64,000 bases of DNA from positions 1,364,001 to 1,428,000 of the forward strand of contig OY804589.1 of assembly GCA_963680875.1 (NCBI GenBank), in the 5' to 3' direction. The notes under the pieces were generated by a model that had not been told where the DNA came from, searched no databases, and saw nothing but the letters and a program-made list of their open reading frames with translations. A program made the position numbers and the translations under genes. Below are positions 28,115 to 40,943 of the stretch, in pieces. The stretch is from Bathymodiolus brooksi. Lineage: Eukaryota; Mollusca; Bivalvia; Mytilida; Modiolidae. Every line of letters begins with the position of its first letter. The first letter of the stretch is position 1.

Positions 28115-30848
28115 AAGTTTCCTAACAGAACAGCATGTCTATATACTGACGAATGTTTCCTAACAGAACAACATGTCTATATGTTGACGAATGTTTCCTA
28201 ACACAACAAAAGGTCTATATATTGACGACTGCCTCCTAACAGAACAGCATGTGTATATATTGACGAATGTTTCCTAACAGAACAACATGTCTATATGTTG
28301 ACGAATGTTGACGAATGTTTCCTAACAGAACAACATGTCTATATGTTGACGAATGTTTCCTAACAGAACAACATGTCTATATGTTGACGAATGTTTCCTA
28401 ACAGAACAACATGTCTATATGTTGACGAATGTTTCCTAACAGAACAACATGTCTATATGTTGACGAATGTTTCCTAACAGAACAACATGTCTTTATATTG
28501 ACGAATGTTTCCTAACAGAACAACATGTCTATATGTTCACGAATGTTTCCTAACAGAACAACATGTCTATATATTGACGAATGTTTCCTAGCAGAACAAC
28601 ATGTCTATATGTTGACGATTGTTTCCTAACAGAACAACATGTCTATATATTGACGAATGTTTCCTAACAGAACAACTTGTCTATATATTGACGAATGTTT
28701 CCTAACAGAACAACAAGTCTATATGTTGACGAATGTTTCCTAGAAGAACAACATGTCTATATGTTGACCAATCTTGACGAATGTTTCATAACAGAACAAC
28801 ATGTCTATATGTTGACGAATGTTTCTTAACAGAACAACATGTCGATATGTTGACGAATGTTTCCTAGCAGAACAACATGTCTATATGTTGACGAATGTTT
28901 CCTAGCAGAACAACATGTCTATATACTGACGAATGTTTCCTAACAGAACAACATGTCTATATGTTAGCGAATGTTTCCTAACAGAACAACATGTCTATAT
29001 GTTGACGAATGTTTCCTAGCAGAACAACATGTCTATATACTGACGAATGTTTCCTAACAGAACAACATATCTATATGTTCACGAATGTTTCCTAACAGAA
29101 CAACATGTCTATATGTTGACGAATGTTTCCTAGCAGAACAACATGTCTATATGTTGACGAATGTTTCCTAGCAGAACAACATGTCTATATGTTGACGAAT
29201 GTTTCCTAACAGAACAACATGTCTATATGTTGACGAATGTTTCCTAGCAGAACAACATGTCTATATGTTGACGAATGTTTCCTAACAGAACATCATGTCT
29301 ATACGTTGACGAATGTTTCCTAACAGAACAACATGTCTATATGTTGACGAATGTTTCCTAACAGAACAACATGTCTAAATATTGACGAATGTTTCCTAAC
29401 AGAGCAACATGTCTATATGTTGATGACTGTTTCCTAACAGAACAACATGTCTATATGTTGACGAATGTTTCCTAGCAGAACAACATGTCTATATACTGAC
29501 GAATGTTTCCTAACAGAACAATATGTCTATATGTTGACGAATGTTTCCTAACAGAACAACATGTCTATACGTTGACGAATGTTTCCTAACAGAACAACAT
29601 GTCTATATGTTGACGAATGTTTCCTAACAGAACAACATGTCTAAATATTGACGAATGTTTCCTAACAGAGCAACATGTCTATATGTTGATGACTGTTTCC
29701 TAACAGAACAACATGTCTATATGTTGACGAATGTTTCCTAGCAGAACAACATGTCTATATACTGACGAATGTTTCCTAACAGAACAACATGTCTATATGT
29801 TGACGAATGTTTCCTAACAGAACAACATGTCTATACGTTGACGAATGTTTCCTAACAGAACAACATGTCTATATGTTGACGAATGTTTCCTAACAGAACA
29901 ACATGTCTAAATATTGACGAATGTTTCCTAACAGAGCAACATGTCTATATGTTGATGACTGTTTCCTAACAGAACAATATGTCTATATGTTGAAAGAATG
30001 TTTCCTAACAGAACAACATATATAATATTGACGAATGTTTCCTATCAGAACAATATGTCTATATATTGACGAATGTACCCTAACAGAACAACATGTCTAT
30101 ATGTTGACGACTGTTTCCTAACAGAACAACATGTCTATATATTGACGAATGTTTCCTAGCAGAACAACATGTCTATATGTTGACGACTGTTTCCTAACAG
30201 AACAACATGTCTATATATTGACGAATGTTTCCTAACAGAACAACTTGTCTATATATTGACGAATGTTTCCTAACAGAACAACAAGTCTATATGTTGACGA
30301 ATGTTTCCTAGAAGAACAACATGTCTATATGTTGACCAATCTTGACGAATGTTTCATAACAGAACAACATGTCTATATGTTGACGAATATTTCTTAACAG
30401 AACAACATGTCGATATGTTGACGAATGTTTCCTAGCAGAACAACATGTCTATATGTTGACGAATGTTTCCTAGCAGAACAACATGTCTATATACTGACGA
30501 ATGTTTCCTAACAGAACAACATATCTATATGTTCACGAATGTTTCCTAACAGAACAACATGTCTATATGTTGACGAATGTTTCCTAACAGAACAACATGT
30601 CTATATATTGACGAATGTTTCCTAACAGAGCAACATGTCTATATGTTGATGACTGTTTCCTAACAGAACAATATGTCTATATGTTGACGACTGTTTCCTA
30701 ACAGAACAACATATATAATATTGACGAATGTTTCCTATCAGAACAATATGTCTATATATTGACGAATGTACCCTAACAGAACAACATGTCTATATATTGA
30801 CGAATGTTTCCTAACAGAACAACATGTCTATATGTTGACGACTGTTTC
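28115..30848. repeat. 38-bp tandem array with a hairpin in each unit, about 72 units
   Basis: Unit length 38 bp; core CAACATGTCTATATGTTG, a perfect 6-bp inverted repeat with a 6-nt loop, followed by ACGAATGTTTCCTAACAGAA. A 7-unit block (266 bp) is repeated three times, marked by CTAAATATTG at 29375, 29641 and 29907. A longer block near 28560-28960 recurs near 30128-30500 at an offset of 1568 bp, including an aberrant unit with GACCAATCTTGACG. Confidence 0.97.
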
Positions 30849-30999
30849 AGTGAGCTGCCATTAAAATGCTCTAAAGTGCTCACATTAACATGTATCTTCG
30901 TGTCACAATAATGAAAAAATGAAAATACTACACCGTTAGCACAGGAAAAAAGAAAATCGTTGATTAACAATGACAAACTGGATACTCCAAGCACAAATA

Positions 31000-32452
31000 A
31001 ACATTATCTCTTCATCTCATGGCTTGTCCAGAAAACATTATCTCTTCATCTCCTGGCTTGTCCAGAAAACATTATCTCTTCATCTCCTGGCTTGTCCAGA
31101 AAACATTATCTCTTCATCTCATGGCTTGTCCAGAAAATATTATCTCTTCATCTCATGGCTTGTCCAGAAAACATTATCTCTTCATCTCCTGGCTTGTCCA
31201 GAAAACATTATCTCTTCATCTCCTGGCTTGTCCAGAAAACATTACCTCTTCATCTCCTGGCTTGTCCAGAAAACATTATCTCTTCATCTCTTGGCTTGTC
31301 CAGAAAACATTATCTCTTCTTCTCCTGGCTTGTCCAGAAAACATCACCACTTCATCTCCTGGCTTGTCCAGAAAACATTACCACTTCATCTCCTGGCTTG
31401 TCCAGAAAACATTACCTCTTCATCTCCTGGCTTGTCCAGAAAACATTACCTCTTCATCTCATGGCTTGTCCAGAAAACATTATCTCTTCATCTCATGGCT
31501 TGTCCAGAAAACATTATCTCTTCATCTCCTGGCTTGTCCAGAAAACATTATCTCTTCATCTCCTGGCTTGTCCATAAAACATTATCTCTTCATCTCCTGG
31601 CTTGTCCAGAAAACATTATCTCTTCATCTCATGGCTTGTCCAGAAAACATTACCTCTTCATCTCCTAGCTTGTCCAGAAAACATTACCTCTTCATCTCCT
31701 GGCTTGTCCAGGAAACATTACCTCTTCTTCTCATGGCTTGTCCAGAAAACATTACCACTTCATCTCCTGGCTTGTCCAAAAAACATTATCTCTTCATCTC
31801 CTGGCTTGTCCAGAAAACATTACCTCATCTTCTCATGGCTTGCCCAGAAAACATTACCACTTCATCTCCTGGCTTGTCCAGAAAACATTATCTCTTCATC
31901 TCATGGCTTGTCCAGAAAACATTATATCTTCATCTCATGGCTTGTCCAGAAAATATTATCTCTTCATCTTCGGGTTTGTCCAGAAAACATTACCGCTTCA
32001 TCTCCTGGCTTGTCCAGAAAACATTATCTCTTCATCTCCTAGCTTGTCCAGAGACCATTATCTCTTCATCTCATGGCTTGTCCAGAAAACATTATCTCTT
32101 CATCTCATGGCTTGTCCAGAAAACATTATCACTTCATCTCTGGGCTTGTCCAGAAAACATTATCGCTTCATCTCCTGGTTTGTCCAGAAAACATTATCTC
32201 TTCATCTCATGGCTTGTCCAGAAAACATTATCTCTTCATCTCCTGGCTTGTCCAGAAAACATTACCTCTTCTTATCATGGCTTGTCCAGAAAACATTACC
32301 ACTTCATCTCCTGGCTTGTCCAGAAAACATTATCTCTTCATCTCATGGCTTGCCCAGAAAACATTATCTCTTCATCTCCGGCATGTCCAGAAAACATTAC
32401 CGCTTCATCTCCTGGCTTGTCCAGAAAACATTACCGCTTCATGTCCTGGCTG
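31000..32452. repeat. 34-bp tandem array, about 42 units
   Basis: Unit length 34 bp (GGCTTGTCCAGAAAACATTA begins at 31021 and again at 31055). Variants alternate CTCCT/CTCAT and TTATCTC/TTACCTC/TTACCAC. As 34 is not a multiple of 3, each plus-strand frame reads the same 34-residue peptide in rotation, with three overlapping open frames of up to 487 codons. This is a property of the stop-free 102-nt trimer and is not treated as a gene. Confidence 0.97.
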
Positions 32453-32614
32453 GAGAAAAGGTTGATAATATCAAAGGAGTAATCAGAAGCCATAATCATA
32501 GAAGGAAAACAGATAATGCAATGATCAAAAGAAAAAGAACAAACAACGATCTACAAAACACTACACAGAAAACTAAAGATCAAGCAACACGAACCCTACT
32601 ATAAACCAGGGGTA

Positions 32615-33490
32615 AATTCCCGAAGGGTAATCAGTCCCTGTGCCACATATGGCACTAACTTAGGTGTTCAGGAAGGATATTCAGTTTCTGTTCCTCACGT
32701 GTGTTCCGGAAGGGTAGGCAGTACCTGCTCCACATGTGGGACTAACACGTGTGTTCCAGAAGGGTAAGCAGTACCTGATCCACATGTTGTACTAACTCGT
32801 GTGTTCTGGAACGGGTAATCAGTACCTGCTCCATATGTGGGACTAACACGAGTGTTCTGGAAGAATAAGCAGTACCTGCTCCACATGTGGGACTAATTCG
32901 TGTGTTCCTGAAGGGTAAAACAGTACCTCCTCCACATGTGGGACTAACTCGTGTGTTCCGAAAGAGTAAGCAGTATCTGCTCCACATGTAGGACTAATTC
33001 GTGTGTTCCGGAAGGGTAAACAGTACCTGCTCCTTATGTAGGACTAACTAGTATGTTCCGGAAGGGTAAACAGTACCTGCTCCACATGTAGGACTAACTC
33101 GTGTGTTCCGAAAGGGTAAGCAGTACCTGTTCCACATGTGGGACTAACTCGTGTGTTCCGGAAGGGTAAGCAGTACATGCTCCACATGTGGACTCACACG
33201 TGTGTTCTGGAAGGGTAAGCAGTACCTCCTTCACATGTGGGACTAACCCGTGTGTTCCAAAAGGGTAAACAGTACCTGCTCCACATGTGGTACTAACTCA
33301 TGTGTTCCGGAAGGGTAAGCAGTACCTGCTCCACATGTGGTACTAACTCATGTGTTCCGGAAGGGTAAGCAGTACCTGCTCCACATGTGGTACTAACTCA
33401 TGTGTTACGGAAAGGTAAGCGGTACCTGCTCCACATGTGGGACTAACTCGTTTGTTACGGAAGATTACCCATCTCCTGCGTCACAAGTGG
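32615..33490 (-). repeat. 50-bp tandem array derived from a dispersed element, about 17 units
   Basis: Unit length 50 bp (for instance TGTGTTCCGG at 33301 and 33351). Read on the minus strand the unit contains CTGCTTACCCTTCCGGAACA and ATGTGGAGCAGGTACTG. The same stretch occurs singly on the plus strand at 53829-53865 (CTGCTTATCCTTCCGGAGCA) and 55233-55255 (CTGCTTACCCTTCCGGAGCA). The array therefore looks like an amplified segment of that dispersed element. The left-most units are the most divergent. Confidence 0.93.
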
Positions 33491-34439
33491 CACATGTATC
33501 AAACTTGTACAAAACATTTCCTTACTACAGAACATCCGGGCAACATATTTTAACCAGACGTTTGATCACTTCAATAAACAACAGTATTCACATATGATAG
33601 CATCAATAAATTATTTGTGCTATCACACAAAAAAAACGGTTTTTTTTATTAATAAGATTTGGGGAGGGGGGGGGGGGGGCTTAATCTACGTGTTTGGAAA
33701 AACCCTCAATATATTTTAAACTACCCATTATGTGTATTTTACCTTAATGTTATATATACAGCTGTTCTAATGGCTATATAGGTAATCAGACACAATGTAT
33801 CATATAGACACCCTGGGGATAATTTATATAATTTGTTATGTATAAAGTTTCACACCTGTGCACTACTGATATTTTATTTCATATTGTCATATTTTATCAT
33901 CTTAAAGATAAACATAAGTTTAAAAGATAGATTTGACATAACTATTAGTAATGTCCACCTTTTTGTAAGGTGCAAAGTGTAAAGTAAATGATTACAAACA
34001 AATATACGAATTGAAGGTGATACAAACTTTATCAGTATTATAATTAAATACTAATAAGTAATACACATTATACTCAGACTTGAAGGTGATACAAACTTTA
34101 TCAGTATTATAATTAAATACTAATAAGTAATACACATTATACTCAGACTTTACAAAATAGTCATTAACAGAGAAATATTATCGCAACTGAACCGTTAAAA
34201 AGCCTCTAATAAATTATTTGTTCTAGAAACCTTTGAAGGGCCCTATAAAATAAACTTGCTATATTTGTTATCTTATATCCTATATTTTAAGTGTTATTTA
34301 ATGTCACGCTGTAGGTACATGTATATTAACCTGATACTACATGTACTTCCTTGTGTTCTGATCTACTTACTGGAAGGTTTTATCAACGTAAGCAAATATA
34401 TCTGAATCAAATGAAGCACAGGCTAATCTAAATTATAAT
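33491..34439. other. AT-rich unique sequence with G-tract and a 69-bp duplication
   Basis: No gene supported. A G-tract occupies 33661-33679, preceded by an A8-CGG-T8 hairpin near 33628-33648. Bases 34011-34079 are repeated at 34080-34148 (offset 69 bp). Confidence 0.6.
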
Positions 34440-35977
34440 AGTTAATTGATTCCAGTCTGATATAATCAAAAACTGAGTCAGTTTAATATAATCATTAATT
34501 GAGTCCAATCTAATATAATAATTAATAGAGTCCTGTCTGATATCAATTCAAATGTAAGCCAGTCTAATGTCAGTGTAAATGGGATCCAGACTAACACAAT
34601 TATAAATATAGTCCAATATAATATCATTATCAATGGAGACCAGTCTAATATCAGTCCAAATGCAATCCAGTCTAAATCCATTATAAATAGAGTACAGTCT
34701 AAAACCATTATAAATAGAGTCCAGTCTAAAACCATTATAAATAGAGTCCAGTCGAATACCATTATAAATACAGTCCAGTCTAATACCATTATAAATAGAG
34801 TACAGTCTAATACCATTATAAATAGAGTCCAGTGTAATACCTTTATAAATAGAGTCCAGTCTAATACCATTATAAATACAGTCCAGTCTAATACCATTAT
34901 AAATAGAGTCCAGTCTAATACCATTATAAATAGAGTCAAGTCTAATACCATTATACATACAGTCCAGTCTAATACCATTATAAATAGAGTCCAGTCTAAA
35001 CCCATTATAAATAGAGTCCAGTGTAATACCATTATAAATAGAGTCCAGTGTAATACCATTATAAATAGGGTCCAGTCTAATACCATTATAGATAGAGTCC
35101 AGTCTAATACCATTATAAATAGAGTCCAGTGTAATACCATTATAAATAGAGTCCAGTCTAATACCATTATAAATAGAGTCCAGTCTAATACCATTATAAC
35201 TAGAGTCCAGTCTAATACCATTATAAATAGAGTCCAGTATAATACCATTATAAATAGAGTCCAGTCTAATACCATTATTAATAGAGTCCAGTCTAAAACC
35301 ATTATAAATAGAGTCCAGTGTAATACCATTAAAAATAGAGTCCAGTCTAATACCATTATAAATAGAGTCCAGTCTAATACCATTATTAATAGAGTCCAGT
35401 CTAATACCATTATAAATACAGTCCAGTATAATACCATTATAAATAGAGTCCAGTCTAATACCATTATTAATAGAGTCCAGTCTAATACCATTATAAATAG
35501 AGTCCAGTGTAATACCATTATAAATAAAGTCCAGTCTAATACCATTATAAATAGAGTCCAGTCTAATACCATTATAAATAGAGTCCAGTCTAATACCATT
35601 ATAAATAGAGTCCCGTCTAAACCCATTATAAATAGAGTCCAGTCTAATACCATTATGAATAGAGTCCAGTCTAATACCATTATAAATAGAGTCCAGTCTA
35701 AAACCATTATAAATAGAGTCCAGTCTAAAACCATTATAAATAGAGTCCAGTCTAATACCATTATAGATAGAGTCCAGTCTAATACCATTATAAATAGAGT
35801 CCAGTGTAATACCATTATAAATAGAGTCCAGTCTAATACCATTATAAATAGAGTCCAGTGTAATACCATTATAAATAGAGTCCAGTCTAATACCATTATA
35901 AATAGAGTCCAGTCTAATACCATTATAACTAGAGTCCAGTGTAATACCATTATAAATAGAGTCCAGTCTAATACCAT
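34440..35977. repeat. 27-bp tandem array, about 57 units, decayed left edge
   Basis: Unit length 27 bp; core ATAAATAGAGTCCAGTCTAA. Units from about 34680 rightwards are highly uniform, whereas 34440-34680 contains the same words (GAGTCC, AGTCTAAT) with many changes. Open minus-strand frames (9-residue repeat MVLDWTLFI, and NGIRLDSIY in another frame) and a plus-strand frame follow from 27 being a multiple of 3. Confidence 0.97.
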
Positions 35978-38900
35978 TATTTTGTATCATCTAAAGACAT
36001 TAGTAATTTTCCTATTATTTTGTATCATCTAAAGACATTAGTAATTTTCCTATTATTTTGTATCATCTAAAGACATTAGTTATTTTCCTATTATTTTGTA
36101 TCATCTAAAGACATTAGTAATTTTCCTATTATTTTGTATCATCTAAAGACATTAGTTATTTTCCTATTATTTTGTATCGTCTAAAGACATTAGTAATTTT
36201 CCTATTATTTTGTATCATCTAAAGACATTAGTAATTTTCCTATTATTTTGTATCATCTAAAGACATTAGTAATTTTCCTATTATTTTGTATCATCTAAAG
36301 ACATTAGTTATTTTCCTATTATTTTGTATCATCTAAAGACATTAGTTATTTTCCTATTATTTTGTATCATCTAAAGACATTAGTAATTTTCCTATTATTT
36401 TGTATCATCTAAAGACATTAGTAATTTTCCTATTATTTTGTATCGTCTAAAGACATTAGTAATTTTCCTATTATTTTGTATCATCTAAAGACATTAGTAA
36501 TTTTCCTATTATTTTGTATCATCTAAAGACATTAGTAATTTTCCTATTATTTTGTATCATCTAAAGACATTAGTTATTTTCCTATTATTTTGTATCATCT
36601 AAAGACATTAGTTATTTTCCTATTATTTTGTATCATCTAAAGACATTAGTAATTTTCCTATTATTTTGTATCATCTAAAGACATTAGTAATTTTCCTATT
36701 ATTTTGTATCATCTAAAGACATTAGTAATTTTCCTATTATTTTGTATCATCTAAAGACATTAGTAATTTTCCTATTATTTTGTATCATCTAAAGACATTA
36801 GTAATTTTCCTATTATTTTGTATCATCTAAAGACATTAGTAATTTTCCTATTATTTTGTATCATCTAAAGACATTAGTTATTTTCCTATTATTTTGTATC
36901 GTCTAAAGACATTAGTAATTTTCCTATTATTTTGTATCATCTAAAGACATTAGTAATTTTCCTATTATTTTGTATCGTCTAAAGACATTAGTAATTTTCC
37001 TATTATTTTGTATCATCTAAAGACATTAGTTATTTTCCTATTATTTTGTATCATCTAAAGACATTAGTTATTTTCCTATTATTATGTATCATCTAAAGAC
37101 ATTAGTTATTTTCCTATTATTTTGTATCATCTAAAGACATTAGTTATTTTCCTATTATTTTGTATCATCTAAAGACATTAGTTATTTTCCTATTATTATG
37201 TATCATCTAAAGACATTAGTTATTTTCCTATTATTTTGTATCATCTAAAGACATTAGTTATTTTCCTATTATTTTGTATCGTCTAAAGACATTAGTTATT
37301 TTCCTATTATTTTGTATCATCTAAAGACATTAGTTATTTTCCTATTATTTTGTATCATCTAAAGACATTAGTTATTTTCCTATTATTTTGTATCATCTAA
37401 AGACATTAGTTATTTTCCTATTATTTTGTATCATCTAAAGACATTAGTTATTTTCCTATTATTTTGTATCATCTAAAGACATTAGTTATTTTCCTATTAT
37501 TTTGTATCATCTAAAGACATTAGTTATTTTCCTATTATTTTGTATCATCTAAAGACATTAGTTATTTTCCTATTATTATGTATCATCTAAAGACATTAGT
37601 TATTTTCCTATTATTTTGTATCATCTAAAGACATTAGTTATTTTCCTATTATTTTGTATCATCTAAAGACATTAGTTATTTTCCTATTATTTTGTATCAT
37701 CTAAAGACATTAGTTATTTTCCTATTATTTTGTATCATCTAAAGACATTAGTTATTTTCCTATTATTATGTATCATCTAAAGACATTAGTTATTTTCCTA
37801 TTATTTTGTATCATCTAAAGACATTAGTTATTTTCCTATTATTTTGTATCATCTAAAGACATTAGTTATTTTCCTATTATTTTGTATCATCTAAAGACAT
37901 TAGTTATTTTCCTATTATTTTGTATCATCTAAAGACATTAGTTATTTTCCTATTATTTTGTATCATCTAAAGACATTAGTTATTTTCCTATTATTTTGTA
38001 TCATCTAAAGACATTAGTTATTTTCCTATTATTTTGTATCATCTAAAGACATTAGTTATTTTCCTATTATTATGTATCATCTAAAGACATTAGTTATTTT
38101 CCTATTATTTTGTATCATCTAAAGACATTAGTTATTTTCCTATTATTTTGTATCATCTAAAGACATTAGTTATTTTCCTATTATTTTGTATCATCTAAAG
38201 ACATTAGTTATTTTCCTATTATTTTGTATCATCTAAAGACATTAGTTATTTTCCTATTATTATGTATCATCTAAAGACATTAGTTATTTTCCTATTATTT
38301 TGTATCATCTAAAGACATTAGTTATTTTCCTATTATTTTGTATCATCTAAAGACATTAGTTATTTTCCTATTATTTTGTATCATCTAAAGACATTAGTTA
38401 TTTTCCTATTATTTTGTATCGTCTAAAGACATTAGTTATTTTCCTATTATTTTGTATCATCTAAAGACATTAGTTATTTTCCTATTATTTTGTATCATCT
38501 AAAGACATTAGTTATTTTCCTATTATTTTGTATCGTCTAAAGACATTAGTTATTTTCCTATTATTTTGTATCATCTAAAGACATTAGTTATTTTCCTATT
38601 ATTTTGTATCGTCTAAAGACATTAGTTATTTTCCTATTATTTTGTATCATCTAAAGACATTAGTTATTTTCCTATTATTTTGTATCATCTAAAGACATTA
38701 GTTATTTTCCTATTATTTTGTATCATCTAAAGACATTAGTTATTTTCCTATTATTTTGTATCATCTAAAGACATTAGTTATTTTCCTATTATTTTGTATC
38801 ATCTAAAGACATTAGTTATTTTCCTATTATTTTGTATCATCTAAAGACATTAGTTATTTTCCTATTATTTTGTATCATCTAAAGACATTAGTTATTTTCC

Positions 38901-39090
38901 TATTATTTTGTATCATCTAACGACATTAGTTATTTTCCTATTATTTTGTATCATCTAACGACATTAGTTATTTTCCTATTATTTTGTATCATCTAAAGAC
39001 ATTAGTTATTTTCCTATTATTTTGTATCATCTAAAGACATTAGTTATTTTCCTATTATTTTGTATCATCTAAAGACATTAGTTATTTTCT
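35978..39090. repeat. 38-bp tandem array, about 82 units
   Basis: Unit length 38 bp; core TTTGTATCATCTAAAGACAT followed by TAGT(A/T)ATTTTCCTATTA. The left third mixes GTAATT and GTTATT units; the right two thirds are almost purely GTTATT. A TATTATG marker recurs at 37083, 37197, 37577, 37767, 38071 and 38261, all multiples of 38 apart, showing spread by block duplication. It joins the 27-bp array at 35974-35981 with no spacer. Confidence 0.98.
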
Positions 39091-39694
39091 CATGTTTAGT
39101 ATCTTTACATATCAGCCATGTTTATATTTGCACGGTCTCTATAAGTGTTGAGCACCACTTGATCATTTCTGTATATCTACCCTAGATTTATCACAAGCTC
39201 ATTCAACTCTACTTAAGTTACAGACTAATGGCTCAGTTATACATTATTGACAGATAAAGATTATAATGATTACTTATATATTAAGGATCATAGATTTAGG
39301 TATATACATTAATTATTTATTAGCCACAAGAGGTTTTTGGTCAAGATTAGAAACAAGTTTTTAAGTTTAGCCACTTTATGTACAAAATTCTTCGTCATCT
39401 CTATATCTATATATATATATACTTTATAAATTATGATGTCCATCTACGATATTTATCTCCTTATATCAACATATGAATATTTACCATTTGACTTATATAT
39501 CACTGCAGCTCTAATCCTTGACTTCAGGTAAAACGGGCCTTTCATGTTTTATGTTTACAAATGATTTTTATTTGATTCACAGGGATTTACAAGATAAAGT
39601 TGTAATCAGAAAAAAATCGTACTTAGTTATTCTTTTCAACCATTTTACTTCAACAGACGATTTGGTTTGATTTTATGCCAGTTTTAAACTTTTA
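39091..39694. other. AT-rich unique sequence, no supported feature
   Basis: No credible reading frame or RNA gene. A short TA run lies near 39405-39420. Confidence 0.5.
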
Positions 39695-39877
39695 GATATT
39701 TATTACAAGACCCAACATGAAGGGGTATCTACCGGTCGTTAGATATACATTACAAGATTATACATGAAAGGGTATCTACCGGGCGGTTAGATATACATTA
39801 CAAGGTTCTCCATGAAGGGGTATCTACCGGGCGGTTAGATATACATTACAAGGTTCTCCATGAAGGGGTATATAAAG
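39695..39877. repeat. 47-48-bp repeat, about 4 units
   Basis: Four successive units share GAAGGGGTATCTACCG and TTAGATATACATTACAAG, spaced 47, 48 and 48 bp (GTATCT or GTATAT at 39725, 39772, 39820 and 39868). The last unit is broken as it meets the SINE. Confidence 0.9.
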
Positions 39878-40140
39878 GCCGTGGGGATCATCGTGGTCGT
39901 GATCATATAGTAGTTGGATTTGCTACTGCATGTGCAAGCCTTACCAATTACCACTAAAGTTGTGAGTTCTAACCCCGTTCATGGCGAGGTGAACTCGATA
40001 CAACATTATGTGATAAAGTTTGTCAGTGACCTGTGACTGGTCGTTGGTTTTCTCCGGGAACTCCGGTTTCCTCCACCAATAAAACTAACCGCCATGAATT
40101 AACTAAAATATTATTTTCAAGTGGCGTTAAACACGTTAAG
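39878..40140 (+). mobile_element. tRNA-derived SINE, diverged (copy B)
   Basis: Head near 39878, box B-like GAGTTCTAACCCC at about 39963-39975, then the shared middle (TTTTCTCCGGGAACTCCGG, about 40048), CCGCCATGAATTAACTAAAA and GTGGCGTTAAACAC near the 3' end. The head differs from copies A and C, so it is an older copy or another subfamily joined to the same body. The tail lacks a clean (AATC)n run. Confidence 0.75.
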
Positions 40141-40284
40141 AAAGAGTTTTCTCTGAAATAGACCATCTATGGGATCAATTATGTATGCAGGGCACTGATG
40201 AATGTTGCTATTAAAGAAAGGAAAGTTCACTTTTTGGAAATTACAAGTTTATTATAAATCGTCACGTTTTTATAAATCATAATG

Positions 40285-40309
40285 TTTATTATATTTATTG
40301 AACCATACC

Positions 40310-40343
<34 letters not shown>

Positions 40344-40543
40344 CATTTTAGCAATATTACAATTCATTGTTTGACCTGCTGACATTAGTGACTTTATTGT
40401 CCTGCTGACTTTAGTGACTTTGCCGTAGGATTGATTCAATGATAACAACTCCTATCAGAACATCAGTTCATCCCGAGGTTTTAAAACCCATGTTGTTAGA
40501 TATATATTGTGTGTACCATTTATTATATTTATTGAACCATACC

Positions 40544-40579
<36 letters not shown>

Positions 40580-40771
40580 CATTTTAGCAATCTGTTTGAC
40601 CTGCTGACTTTAGTGACTTTGTTGACCTGCTGACTTTAGTGACTTTGTTTTCCTGCTGATTTTAGTGACTTTGCCGTAGGATTGATTCAATGATAACAAC
40701 TCCTATCAGAACATCAGTTCATCCCAAGGTTTTAAAACCCATGTTGTTTGATATATATTGTGTGTACCATT
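40285..40771. repeat. Tandem duplication (about 234 bp) of a GA-microsatellite block
   Basis: Bases 40285-40518 recur at 40519-40771: TTTATTATATTTATTGAACC, a (GA)n run (40311-40340 and 40545-40576), then shared text to TTGTGTGTACCATTT. Inside, a 26-bp unit containing CCTGCTGACTTTAGTGACTT occurs twice in the first copy and three times in the second, showing change after duplication. Confidence 0.92.
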
Positions 40772-40943
40772 TGATCGACTTAATATTAGGGCAGTTAACG
40801 AATTAATAGATGACATAGAAAAAATAAAATGTACTTAGATAGCTACCTCTAACATTTCCGCGGAACGGTATGTTTAATATCTAACATATTCGCGGAAACG
40901 TAGGTCTTATCCGTGGTCTTTTCATTTAGTCACACACACAAAC

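Noticed and set aside
34478..36032. Open frames of about 480-500 codons over the 27-bp array
   Set aside because: Several frames on both strands are open at once, as expected from a stop-poor unit whose length is divisible by 3.
40227..40448. Minus-strand frame containing a Ser-Leu run
   Set aside because: The run is the translated (GA)n microsatellite; nothing else supports a gene.
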